Origin: UMGS1908 sp045588795 | GTDB lineage: Bacteria > Bacillota > Clostridia > Christensenellales > UBA1242 | Length of the DNA stretch: 9,027 bases | Assembly (NCBI GenBank): GCA_045588795.1 | Contig: JAZNEY010000074.1 | Location: 1-9,027, forward strand | Direction of reading: 5' to 3' | Shown: positions 1-7,164 of the stretch, in pieces | Layout of the letters: each line of letters starts with the position of its first letter | How positions within the stretch are numbered: position 1 is the first letter of the stretch | Made by a program: the position numbers and the translations under genes | The notes under the pieces: model-generated | What the model saw: the letters and a program-made list of their open reading frames with translations, nothing else | The model's database searches: none | Told to the model about the DNA's origin: nothing

Positions 1-1
1 A

Positions 2-21
2 CGAGAGAAATTCTTCTCTCG
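2..21 (-). terminator. Candidate hairpin terminator downstream of pheT
   Basis: A perfect 8-bp stem (CGAGAGAA paired with TTCTCTCG) with a 4-nt loop lies 17 nt beyond the pheT stop codon. For leftward transcription the U-tract would fall outside the window, so the terminator cannot be confirmed. Read rightward, the hairpin is followed by CACCTTTGTTTTTAATTTT, a loose T-rich run, so it could also serve a gene arriving from the left. Confidence 0.45.
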
Positions 22-38
22 CACCTTTGTTTTTAATT

Positions 39-2411
39 TTATCTCAAATTAATTCCTGCATTTTTCATATGGTCAGTAAATCTTTTTTGAAAATTCTCAA
101 TTTCGTTTGAAGATAATGTGTGTTCATTTGAACAAATAGCAAAAGCAAATGTCATAGAACGGAAATCTCCAAAAGTTTCACTTTCATAAACATCTTTTAG
201 CTTATATGTCATATTCATTTTACATCTAAAAGTACCAATCAAATCTTGCAACTCTTTGCAATTCATTGCCTTTGGAACAAGGAAGTTGAAATCAAGTTCA
301 ACTGTTTGGAATTTAGAAACTTGCTTATAAACCTTTTGTGGGTTTGTAAATTGCATTAATTTGTTAAAGTCACACTCAAACACAACAACTTTTGCTTTCT
401 TGTCAAGTTTCGCTAAAATATTTGGATGAATTACACCAAACGCACCAACTTTTTCTTCACCCACTAGAATATTTGCACTCATATTTGGGTGATAAATCTC
501 AGCGGTCTCATTTGTGTCATATGAAAGTTGTACTTTTGCCAAGCTACTTGCGATATTCTCAATCACTTTCTTCATCTCAAAATACAATTCTTTTTCGGTT
601 TTGCTTTGTGATGAAATTAAGCAAGACAAATGTTTTTCTTCGATAGCAAGATTATTCTCATCTTTACCGGTAACAACTCTTCCAATTTCATCAATCTTAA
701 TATCTGTAAAATTGTTTTTGTTTTCACTAAAGAACTTAATCATTGTTGGGATAAGTTCACTTCTTATACCGCTTTGACCACTATTTGAACTGTCAAGCAG
801 TGTTAAATAAGAATTGCTTTCAATTCCGATTGAACTGTTGAAATCTGCATTATTCCAAATATAACTATGAACTTCGTTAAAGTTATATTTTTCAGCCAAA
901 AGCCTTTTTGTTTTATACTCCATAATATGTACATTATCTTGTGCAACAGGTGTAACATCAAGAGCAAGTGTTTCAGGCACAATATTATCATAACCATAAA
1001 GTCTTGCAACTTCTTCAACAATATCTTCCTTAATAGAAATATCCTTTGTAGCCCTGTAAGATGGTACAGTCAATAATAAATCATCATTTTTTCCACGAAC
1101 ACCAAACCCAAGATTTGCAAGCGTATTTACAATGAATTCGTTAGTAATTTCTGCACCTATTCTTTTTCTAATAAAATCTGTGCTAACTTCAATTACAATA
1201 TTCTTTTTTTCATAATTAACTACATCACTTAACCTTGAAACAACTTGAACGCCAGCATCAATAGACTTCAATACATAAACAAGTCTTGCAATTGCAAGGT
1301 CTGTCATTTCTGGGTCTAAAGACTTTTCATATCTTTGAGATGCATCTGTTACAAGTCCAATAGCCTTTGATGTTTTTCTTATCGCACTTGCTTCAAATAC
1401 TGCACTTTCAAGAGTAAATCCTGTTGTTTCATCTGAAATACCAGACAGTTTTCCACCCTTGATTCCAGCAATGGCAACTGGTTCATTATCCTTATTACAG
1501 ATTAAAAGTGAGCCACCTGCGATTTCATGTTCTTCGCCCTCAAGCGTTAAAAGTTTTTCCCCTTGCACCGCCTCACGAACAATAATTCCATCAACCTTTG
1601 CGCTGTCAAAGGCGTGCATAGGTGTTCCAAGTTCAAGCATTGTATAGTTAGTCAAATCGGCAAGTAGATTAATATCACGAAGTCCGCAATAGTTCAAACG
1701 AATCTTCATTTCCATAGGTGATTTTTTGACTGCTACATTCTCTATTCTAAGTGCAGAATATCTGTAACAGTTTGCTGTTTTAACATCAATTTCAAGAGCC
1801 GGCAATTCACTATATTCTCGCAAAGAAACACAGCCAAGTGGTTTTAATTCTCTGCCAAATATTACAGAAAGTTCTCTTGCAAAACCATAATGTCCCCAAA
1901 GGTCTGGACGATTTGTAAGCGACTTATTGTCAATTTCAATTAATGTATCGCAAATTGGATATAAATCTTTTAAATCTGTTCCTAGTGGACAAGTGAGACC
2001 CTTGAAGTCAATAATACCATCATCATCTGAGCCAATACCAAGTTCTGCCTCCGAACAGCACATACCATAACTGTCAATTCCTGCAAGTCTTGCTTTTTTA
2101 ATCTTATGACCTGCAACCATTCCGCCAACACGAACAAGGGCAGTAACCATTCCAGCATAAACATTAGGTGCTCCTGTTGCAATTTGCAACATCTCGCCAG
2201 AGCCATCATCAACAGACAATAAATTCAAGTGTGTGCCCTCAACCTTTTCACAAGTTACAACTTTTGCGACAACGACATCTTGCATATCTTCGCCTTTTTG
2301 CACAACCTCTTCAACTTCTGCTGTTGAAAGCGTTATTCTCTTGGAAATTTCTTCTGCTGAAATCCCCTCCAAATCAACCATCTCTTTAAGCCAATTTAAT
2401 GATAAAATCAT
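39..2411 (-). CDS. pheT: Phenylalanyl-tRNA synthetase beta subunit
   Basis: This is the beta chain of the cytoplasmic (alpha-beta)2 enzyme that charges tRNA-Phe; it carries tRNA-binding and proofreading functions. At 790 residues it has the normal bacterial length. By sequence pattern, a tRNA-binding OB-fold spans about 43-150 (GAPNV at 80-84), the B3/B4 editing domain about 205-375, the B5 domain about 400-475, a catalytic-like core follows, and a ferredoxin-fold anticodon-binding domain covers about 698-790, ending in the usual GINLR. The editing-pocket residues known from the E. coli enzyme appear conserved: His266 in GTPMHAFD, Glu335, and Thr355/Ala357 in TDAS. The ATG is supported by an AGGAG site 9 nt upstream (2421-2425). 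It follows pheS by 33 nt, giving the standard pheS-pheT order. The OB-fold lacks the common HPNADKL string and has THLNLL instead, a modest divergence. Confidence 0.98.
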   Translation of the reverse strand: MILSLNWLKEMVDLEGISAEEISKRITLSTAEVEEVVQKGEDMQDVVVAKVVTCEKVEGTHLNLLSVDDGSGEMLQIATGAPNVYAGMVTALVRVGGMVAGHKIKKARLAGIDSYGMCCSEAELGIGSDDDGIIDFKGLTCPLGTDLKDLYPICDTLIEIDNKSLTNRPDLWGHYGFARELSVIFGRELKPLGCVSLREYSELPALEIDVKTANCYRYSALRIENVAVKKSPMEMKIRLNYCGLRDINLLADLTNYTMLELGTPMHAFDSAKVDGIIVREAVQGEKLLTLEGEEHEIAGGSLLICNKDNEPVAIAGIKGGKLSGISDETTGFTLESAVFEASAIRKTSKAIGLVTDASQRYEKSLDPEMTDLAIARLVYVLKSIDAGVQVVSRLSDVVNYEKKNIVIEVSTDFIRKRIGAEITNEFIVNTLANLGFGVRGKNDDLLLTVPSYRATKDISIKEDIVEEVARLYGYDNIVPETLALDVTPVAQDNVHIMEYKTKRLLAEKYNFNEVHSYIWNNADFNSSIGIESNSYLTLLDSSNSGQSGIRSELIPTMIKFFSENKNNFTDIKIDEIGRVVTGKDENNLAIEEKHLSCLISSQSKTEKELYFEMKKVIENIASSLAKVQLSYDTNETAEIYHPNMSANILVGEEKVGAFGVIHPNILAKLDKKAKVVVFECDFNKLMQFTNPQKVYKQVSKFQTVELDFNFLVPKAMNCKELQDLIGTFRCKMNMTYKLKDVYESETFGDFRSMTFAFAICSNEHTLSSNEIENFQKRFTDHMKNAGINLR

Positions 2412-2444
2412 AATTTTTTTCTCCTCTTTATGCGTGCTTGGAAA

Positions 2445-3476
2445 TTAAAAATCCAGCCCGAATTGTTTTAACACTTTTAAATTTCCACTATTCAAATGTC
2501 TAATATCGTCCATTTTAGTCTTTATCATAACAAGCCTATCAAGACCAAGACCAAAAGCAAAACCGCTGTATTTTTCCGGGTCAACACCGCCCTCTATAAG
2601 CACATTTGGGTGTATCATTCCGCAAGGACAAAGTTCTATCCAAGAACCGTGTTTACAAACTGAACATCCAGCACCATCACAGAACGGACAAAACATATCA
2701 AGTTCAAAGCCTGGTTCTACGAATGGGAAAAATCCAGGTCTAAGTCTTACTTTTACCTCTTTACCAAAAACTTTTGAAAGCATTTGTTTCATAAAGTAAA
2801 TAAGGTTTGCAACTGAAACATTTTCATCAACAACCATTCCCTCCATTTGGAAAAATGTTGTCTCGTGAGAATGGTCTACTGCTTCATTTCTGTAACATCT
2901 TCCAGGAAAAATTGCTCTTACCTTTCCGCCGTACTTTTTAAGAATTGCATTTTGAAGTGCTGAGGTTTGAGTCTTTAACAGTTCACCATTGTCAAGCCAG
3001 AAAGTATCTTGCATATCCCTTGCTGGGTGTGTGCTTGGCACATTCACAGCATCAAAACATTCATATTCTGTAACGACTTCATTTCCATCTTCAACAACAA
3101 AACCCATAGACTTAAATATGTCCTCAAGTTCTGCTTGAACTATTGTTCTTGGGTGCAAAGTTCCACACTCAAAATCAACTGGCATTGTAATATCAACTTT
3201 TTCAACAGAAGAAACCTTTTTGCTGATTTCTGCATTTTGTAATTCTTCTTTTTTCTCAGAAATCTTTGTTTCAACATTGTTTTTTAGTGTATTAATCAAC
3301 ATTCCAGCCTCTCTTTTTTGTTCAACTGGAACATCTCGAAGTAGTGGCATTAGGTTTGTTACTAATCCTTTTTTACCAAGGAACTCAACTCTTAAAGCCT
3401 CCAACTCCTCATTCGAATTAACACTTTGATATTTTTCATTAAATAAATTTTCTATATTTTGTACTTGTTCTTTCAT
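2445..3476 (-). CDS. pheS: Phenylalanyl-tRNA synthetase alpha subunit
   Basis: Catalytic alpha chain of phenylalanyl-tRNA synthetase, a class II enzyme that activates Phe with ATP and transfers it to tRNA-Phe. Length (343 residues) is normal. Residues 1-90 form the charged N-terminal coiled-coil arm. Class II motifs follow: motif 1 near 107-125, HPARDMQDTF at 150-159, motif 2 with Arg196, Gln210 and Glu212, and motif 3 (GFAFGLGLDR) near 305-314. A cysteine cluster C263-X2-C266-X4-C271-X2-C274, known from Firmicutes homologues, may bind metal; two further cysteines (C283, C285) are less usual. Compared with the T. thermophilus active site, the Phe-pocket His178 is Gln170 (TQTS) and the FHQ motif reads FFQ. 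The ATG has an AGGTG site 7 nt upstream that begins just at the yhbY stop. The gene sits 12 nt after yhbY, so it has no leader of its own. Confidence 0.98.
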   Translation of the reverse strand: MKEQVQNIENLFNEKYQSVNSNEELEALRVEFLGKKGLVTNLMPLLRDVPVEQKREAGMLINTLKNNVETKISEKKEELQNAEISKKVSSVEKVDITMPVDFECGTLHPRTIVQAELEDIFKSMGFVVEDGNEVVTEYECFDAVNVPSTHPARDMQDTFWLDNGELLKTQTSALQNAILKKYGGKVRAIFPGRCYRNEAVDHSHETTFFQMEGMVVDENVSVANLIYFMKQMLSKVFGKEVKVRLRPGFFPFVEPGFELDMFCPFCDGAGCSVCKHGSWIELCPCGMIHPNVLIEGGVDPEKYSGFAFGLGLDRLVMIKTKMDDIRHLNSGNLKVLKQFGLDF

Positions 3477-3488
3477 TTTTCATCACCT

Positions 3489-3797
3489 TTACTTTTTATA
3501 ATCTGGTATTTCAATATGAGAAACACCCTGTTTTGTACTTTTTCTGTAAACCACAATTTTTCTGCCAACAACAGAAATAATTTCTGCGTGCAACTCTTCC
3601 GCAATGATGTCAGCGACTTGCCTTGCTTCGTAGTCTGAATTTTGTAGAACACTTATTTTGATGAGTTCTCTGTTCATAAGAGCCTTTGAAACTGCCGTCA
3701 GCATTTCATCTGAAATCTCACCTTTTCCGACTTGAACAATTGGTTCAAGAGTGTTTGCCTTTGAGCGTAAAAATGCTCTTTGTTTACTTGTCAACAT
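3489..3797 (-). CDS. yhbY: YhbY/YqeI family CRM-domain RNA-binding protein
   Basis: Single-domain CRM (chloroplast RNA splicing and ribosome maturation) protein of 102 residues, the usual length. The family associates with pre-50S particles and is linked to large-subunit assembly in the cytoplasm. The N-terminus MLTSKQRAFLRSKA and the block ELIKISVLQN (44-53) match the family closely, including B. subtilis YqeI. The RNA-contacting GXXG loop normally reads GKGG or GKNG; here residues 24-27 are GKGE, so the last Gly is replaced by Glu. The lysine-rich tail is short. The start codon has a strong AGGAGGA site (3804-3810) that overlaps the obgE TAG stop, which suggests translational coupling. Its position after obgE, another 50S assembly factor, fits the role. 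Confidence 0.95.
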   Translation of the reverse strand: MLTSKQRAFLRSKANTLEPIVQVGKGEISDEMLTAVSKALMNRELIKISVLQNSDYEARQVADIIAEELHAEIISVVGRKIVVYRKSTKQGVSHIEIPDYKK

Positions 3798-3808
3798 ACA
3801 TCTTCCTC

Positions 3809-5086
3809 CTAATCATCAATAAACTCAAAATCAAAGTCTGCAATACGAACAGTGTCGCCATCAACAGCACCAAGTTTTCTTAGATGTTTTATTATTCCTT
3901 TGTCTTTCATAACCTTTTGGAAATAGGCAAAACTTTGAGCGTCAGATAAAACCACATTTCGTATAAGTTCATCAACAAACCCACCAATAATTACATATGC
4001 ACCATCATCATCACGAGTAATTTCATATCTTGTTGGGTCTGCTTGTTTATACTCAAACTTTTCAAACTCAATAGGCTCTGGTTTTGGAAGTTCATAAACT
4101 TTCTTTGCGGTAGTTGTTAAAAGTTCTTCAATACCCTTGTGAGTATGTGCCGAAACACAAATGACCTCTGGTGGGTTTTTTGTTTTCTTCAATTTTGAGA
4201 TAAACGCTTTTGCATTCTTTTCAGATTCTGGCATATCCATTTTATTCAACACAATAATTCTTGGAGTTTTTGCAAGTGCCTTGTCGTGTTTTTTAAGCTC
4301 ATTAACGATAACCTTGTAATCGTTATATGGGTCTCTTTCTTCCGAGCCAGAAATATCAACCACCAAAAGGAACAATCTAGTCCTTTCAACGTGTCTTAAA
4401 AAGTAATGGCCAAGACCAGCACCTTCACTTGCACCCTCAATAAGACCTGGGATATCAGCGATAGTAAAAGATTTATCAAAAACCCTTGCGACCCCAAGAT
4501 TTGGAGATAGTGTTGTAAATTGGTAATTTGCAATCTTTGGTCTTGCAGAAGTTAAAACTGAAAGAAGTGTTGACTTTCCAGCATTTGGATATCCAACGAG
4601 CCCAACATCTGCTATTGTCTTTAATTCAAGAACAACGCACGCCTCTTTTGTAATCTCACCAGTTTGAGCAAAGGTTGGAGATTTTCTTCTGCTTGATTTA
4701 AATTTTGCATTTCCTTTTCCACCCTCACCGCCTTTCATAGCAATAACTTTATCGCCATCATAGAATAGGTCAGCAAGAACACCGCCCGTTTCATCATCTT
4801 TCACAATCGTTCCACAAGGAACCTTAAGCAAAACATCTTTTCCGCTTTTACCAGTCGAAGTGTTTGAGCCACCACCAAAACCATTTTCGGCTTTAAAATG
4901 TTTTACATATCTATACTCTCCAAGGTCAGTAACATTTTTATCAGCTTGAATAATAATGTTTCCACCTCTGCCTCCATCACCACCGTCAGGAGCACCAACA
5001 CGGACATACTTTGCCGTGTGGAATGAAACTTTACCATTTCCACCATTTCCCGACTTGATATTAATTTTTACTCTATCATCATACAT
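3809..5086 (-). CDS. obgE: Obg GTPase, 50S ribosome assembly factor
   Basis: Obg/CgtA GTPase, a conserved factor that binds the 50S subunit late in assembly and is tied to the stringent response. From the ATG at 5086 it has 425 residues. The glycine-rich Obg fold covers about 1-158. The G domain has G1 GYPNAGKS (165-172), G2 threonines in YQFTTL (188-193), G3 DIPG (211-214), G4 NKMD (281-284) and G5 SAHT (312-315). A C-terminal OCT domain spans about 345-425 and ends in an acidic EFIDD. A frame extends to a GTG at 5098, but nothing resembling a ribosome site precedes that codon. Family alignment (short residue run before the VKI strand) and a GGTG site 6 nt before 5086 favour the ATG. Twelve nt separate it from nth. 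All GTPase motifs look intact. Confidence 0.97.
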   Translation of the reverse strand: MYDDRVKINIKSGNGGNGKVSFHTAKYVRVGAPDGGDGGRGGNIIIQADKNVTDLGEYRYVKHFKAENGFGGGSNTSTGKSGKDVLLKVPCGTIVKDDETGGVLADLFYDGDKVIAMKGGEGGKGNAKFKSSRRKSPTFAQTGEITKEACVVLELKTIADVGLVGYPNAGKSTLLSVLTSARPKIANYQFTTLSPNLGVARVFDKSFTIADIPGLIEGASEGAGLGHYFLRHVERTRLFLLVVDISGSEERDPYNDYKVIVNELKKHDKALAKTPRIIVLNKMDMPESEKNAKAFISKLKKTKNPPEVICVSAHTHKGIEELLTTTAKKVYELPKPEPIEFEKFEYKQADPTRYEITRDDDGAYVIIGGFVDELIRNVVLSDAQSFAYFQKVMKDKGIIKHLRKLGAVDGDTVRIADFDFEFIDD

Positions 5087-5098
5087 AGTTTTCACCAC

Positions 5099-5737
5099 TT
5101 ACTTCATAAATTTTTTATAACTTGGACACCTGTCGTTAATTAAACATTCTGTGCAAGCTGGTTTTTGTGCCTTGCAGACATATCTTCCGTGCAAAACAAG
5201 TGCAAAATGTCCATCAATCCACATTTCTTTTGGGAGAATTCTTTCAAGTTCACGCATTGTATCTGTTGGTGATTTTTTATTTGCTAGCCCAAGCCTTTTA
5301 GATAGCCTAAACACGTGTGTATCAACTGCAATTGCAGGAACACCGAAAGCAACTGCTAGAACAACACTTGCTGTTTTCTCCCCAACCCCTGATAGACTTA
5401 GAAGTTCTTCCCTTGATTTTGGAACTTGCGAATTAAATTTTTCAATCAAACTTTTAGATGCACCCATTATACTTTTTGCCTTATTATTAAAAAAACCACA
5501 AGGCTTAATTATCTCTTTCAGTCTATCAACACCAAGAGCAATCATCTTCTCGGGCGTATTTGCAACAGCAAATAACTCCTTTGTTACAACATTCACTCTT
5601 TTATCCGTGCATTGCGCCGAAAGAATAACAGCAACTAAAAGTTCATACACACTTGTGAAATTCAGTTCACATTTGTTTTTGGGATAATAATCTATAAGAG
5701 TTGATAGCATATCAACCCCATTTTCTCTTTTGCTCAT
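5099..5737 (-). CDS. nth: Endonuclease III, base-excision repair DNA glycosylase/AP lyase
   Basis: Bifunctional glycosylase that removes oxidised pyrimidines and cleaves the resulting abasic site by beta-elimination. At 212 residues it nearly equals E. coli Nth (211) and aligns along its whole length, for example ELNFTS at 24-29 and LSAQCTD at 39-45. The helix-hairpin-helix reads LSGVGEKTA (115-123), with catalytic Lys121 and Asp139 (AVDTH) in place. The [4Fe-4S] cluster ligands are C188-X6-C195-X2-C198-X5-C204, exactly the Nth spacing. The ATG at 5737 lies 9 nt after the regulator gene; its ribosome site (TTAGGG) is weak and overlaps the upstream stop, so coupling is likely. An internal ATG at 5710 behind GGGG is possible but would trim a conserved N-terminus. 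Its place ahead of obgE is unusual compared with common Firmicutes orders. Confidence 0.96.
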   Translation of the reverse strand: MSKRENGVDMLSTLIDYYPKNKCELNFTSVYELLVAVILSAQCTDKRVNVVTKELFAVANTPEKMIALGVDRLKEIIKPCGFFNNKAKSIMGASKSLIEKFNSQVPKSREELLSLSGVGEKTASVVLAVAFGVPAIAVDTHVFRLSKRLGLANKKSPTDTMRELERILPKEMWIDGHFALVLHGRYVCKAQKPACTECLINDRCPSYKKFMK

Positions 5738-5746
5738 AGATAAACC

Positions 5747-6115
5747 CTAATTAGTTAAATTATAGACAATCATCAAAAACTTAAAGCACATTGCATTTTC
5801 AAATTTGCGAATATCAATACCAGTAAGTTCAATGATTCGCTCAACTCTTTTTAAAAACGTATTCCTGTGCATAAAAGTGTTTCTTGCAGATTCTGCAATA
5901 TTGAGGTCATTCTCAAAAAATACATTAACACATTTTACAAGGTCCTCATCTTTCATTAAGTTTTCGAAGTTTGAATCAATCAATCTTGACCTATATCTTG
6001 CAAGTTCTTCTGTTGAACATTTTGATAAAAATCTTTCTGCAAAATACGAACCAAGATTTGTGCATTTTTCTTTATCCAACTGAAATGCATCATAAAAATT
6101 TTCGAAGGTATTCAT
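5747..6115 (-). CDS. Stand-alone PucR/CdaR-type helix-turn-helix protein
   Basis: A 122-residue protein whose second half (about 55-118) matches the HTH_30 domain found at the C-terminus of PucR/CdaR transcription factors: FFENDLNIAESA, then FMHRNTFLKRVERI, then a GIDIRKFENA stretch. The HRNT...R core is the typical recognition-helix signature. Full-length relatives carry long N-terminal GAF, purine-sensing or GGDEF-like regions; here only about 50 charged residues precede the domain, with no recognisable sensor. It is first in the cluster leading to nth, obgE, yhbY and pheST, and its promoter contains inverted repeats that could be its own operator. DNA binding is inferred from the domain; the target is unknown. 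The ATG lies 12 nt after AGGAG (6128-6132), a longish spacing with no better start nearby. Confidence 0.85.
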   Translation of the reverse strand: MNTFENFYDAFQLDKEKCTNLGSYFAERFLSKCSTEELARYRSRLIDSNFENLMKDEDLVKCVNVFFENDLNIAESARNTFMHRNTFLKRVERIIELTGIDIRKFENAMCFKFLMIVYNLTN

Positions 6116-6148
6116 AAGGCTAATATTCTCCTAAATCTTTCGCAATAT

Positions 6149-6177
6149 ATAATACCAAATAAGTATTGTTTTTTCAA
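6149..6177 (-). promoter_or_regulatory. Promoter of the regulator-nth-obgE-yhbY-pheST cluster
   Basis: On the minus strand a -35 TTGAAA (6172-6177) is followed by a 17-bp spacer and a -10 TATTAT (6149-6154), with TG one base upstream of the -10 (extended -10). The expected start near 6142 leaves a leader of about 27 nt before the regulator gene. The elements are near the vegetative sigma consensus. No other promoter of similar quality was found in the short gaps further down the cluster. Confidence 0.75.
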
Positions 6178-6189
6178 GTAAAAACAATA
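6164..6189. repeat. Perfect 10-bp inverted repeat over the -35 element
   Basis: Arms TATTGTTTTT (6164-6173) and AAAAACAATA (6180-6189) are perfect complements around a 6-nt centre. The repeat covers the -35 hexamer of the cluster promoter and begins 4 nt past the ATPase gene stop. It could be an operator or a weak AT-only terminator; downstream of it on the minus strand comes CTTATTTGG, not a clear U-tract. A second, shorter inverted repeat (AATAC-7-GTATT, 6151-6167) overlaps the spacer and -10. Confidence 0.6.
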
Positions 6190-6193
6190 AAAA

Positions 6194-7105
6194 TTAATTA
6201 AGTATTTTGCCACCAATTTTTTCAAAAAATAAGTCGTCAAGCATAACCACTTCCATTGATTCACCTGTTCTAAATCCAACCATTCTATCGGCGATTGAGA
6301 CCAGTCTTTTTGACTCTTCTTTTGTAAGCCCAGATGAATTTATAGCAGTCCCGCACATTGTTTTTTCAACAATAATATTGACTTCCCTAAATTTTTCTCC
6401 GTGCAATTTTTTTATACATTTTTGCAGGTAAAAATTGGTTGGATTTTCACTTTCTGATTTTAATGAAATTTCGCCTTTATTTACACCAAAATTTAAAAAT
6501 ATAATTTCACCAGCACAGAAAGAGGCTAAATTTAAGCCATTTTCGACAGCAACTATAGTTCCCGAATAATTTTCAATCCACGAAACAACCATTCTAAACG
6601 CATCACTTTTTAAATCAACATTTTCAAAAAAATCATCAAAATCTATAAGCACAATGTCGCTGTTTTTTATCTCAATCCTTGCAAAAGATAAAAACAATTT
6701 TTCGATATAAGTGAGCCTTTTAACTTTTTCGCTTGGGTCAAGATTGAATTTGTTTGCCAATTCTTCTATGTCTCTTTGAGTCAAATTTTTACCACAAATT
6801 TTTGCTTGGTATTCCAAGTTTTTATAAACATTTTGACGATTAAAAAATAATGGCTCAGAAAGCACATATGAAATTTTTGCACTCTCAATTGAAAGTGAGT
6901 TTCTATTTGTTCCATCAATTTTTACAACAGATTTGCCATCAGCACTTTCAATCCCTGCGAGGATATTTAAAAGTGTTGTCTTTCCGCTTCCGGTTGGCCC
7001 AACAATAAAATATTTTTTTCCACTTTCAAAGGCATAAGAAAAGTTAGATATTGCTTCAATATCACCAAACTTTTTGTTTAAATTTTTTATTTCTATTTTT
7101 TCCAT
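6194..7105 (-). CDS. Degenerate ABC-type ATPase resembling sugar-importer MalK/MsmX
   Basis: A 303-residue ABC nucleotide-binding protein. Walker A is perfect (GPTGSGKTT, 36-44) and the N-terminus (IEIKNLNKKFG) is typical. The other motifs are eroded: the Q-loop glutamine position reads Ser83 (VLSEP), the LSGGQ signature is LTYIE (131-135), the catalytic Glu after Walker B Asp155 is Phe156, and the H-loop His is Glu188 (AVEN). After residue 215 the pattern ENPTNFYLQKCI recalls the NPANxFVAxFIG junction of MalK/UgpC/MsmX ATPases, and the last 30 residues (VGFRTGE...LFFEKIGGKIL) recall the end of their TOBE domain. It probably binds ATP but may hydrolyse poorly. No permease or binding protein adjoins it. 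The frame opens at a GTG (7144) without a ribosome site; the ATG at 7105 fits the family start. Substrate and role are unknown. Confidence 0.8.
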   Translation of the reverse strand: MEKIEIKNLNKKFGDIEAISNFSYAFESGKKYFIVGPTGSGKTTLLNILAGIESADGKSVVKIDGTNRNSLSIESAKISYVLSEPLFFNRQNVYKNLEYQAKICGKNLTQRDIEELANKFNLDPSEKVKRLTYIEKLFLSFARIEIKNSDIVLIDFDDFFENVDLKSDAFRMVVSWIENYSGTIVAVENGLNLASFCAGEIIFLNFGVNKGEISLKSESENPTNFYLQKCIKKLHGEKFREVNIIVEKTMCGTAINSSGLTKEESKRLVSIADRMVGFRTGESMEVVMLDDLFFEKIGGKILN

Positions 7106-7111
7106 ACCCCT

Positions 7112-7117
7112 ATTATA
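7112..7117 (-). promoter_or_regulatory. Perfect TATAAT -10 element six bases before the ATPase ATG
   Basis: The minus strand reads TATAAT-AGGGGT-ATG. With usual spacing, transcription would start at or within a base or two of the ATG, giving a leaderless or nearly leaderless mRNA. The best -35 candidate is weak (TTTATA, 16-bp spacer). The AGGGG at 7107-7111 is only 1 nt from the ATG, too close for a normal ribosome site. Confidence 0.4.
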
Positions 7118-7164
7118 CAACAAAATCTCTTCATATAAAAGCACATTTTAAAATAAAATTATAT

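Noticed and set aside
1..38. Start of a further gene (GTG CGA GAG...) after pheT
   Set aside because: No separate ribosome site precedes this GTG and the bases form a perfect hairpin, so a terminator is the simpler reading.
5087..5098. GTG start for obgE at 5098
   Set aside because: No ribosome site precedes it and Obg family proteins begin only a few residues before the VKI strand, which fits the ATG at 5086.
5151..5687. A 178-codon open frame on the plus strand within nth
   Set aside because: It is exactly antisense to a gene with all endonuclease III motifs, has no ribosome site, and its translation shows no recognisable pattern; it is a shadow of codon bias on the other strand.
7051..7164. 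Upstream extension of the small plus-strand gene to the ATG at 7051
   Set aside because: It would run antisense into the ATPase coding start and place a hydrophobic odd segment before a good signal-like N-terminus at 7165.
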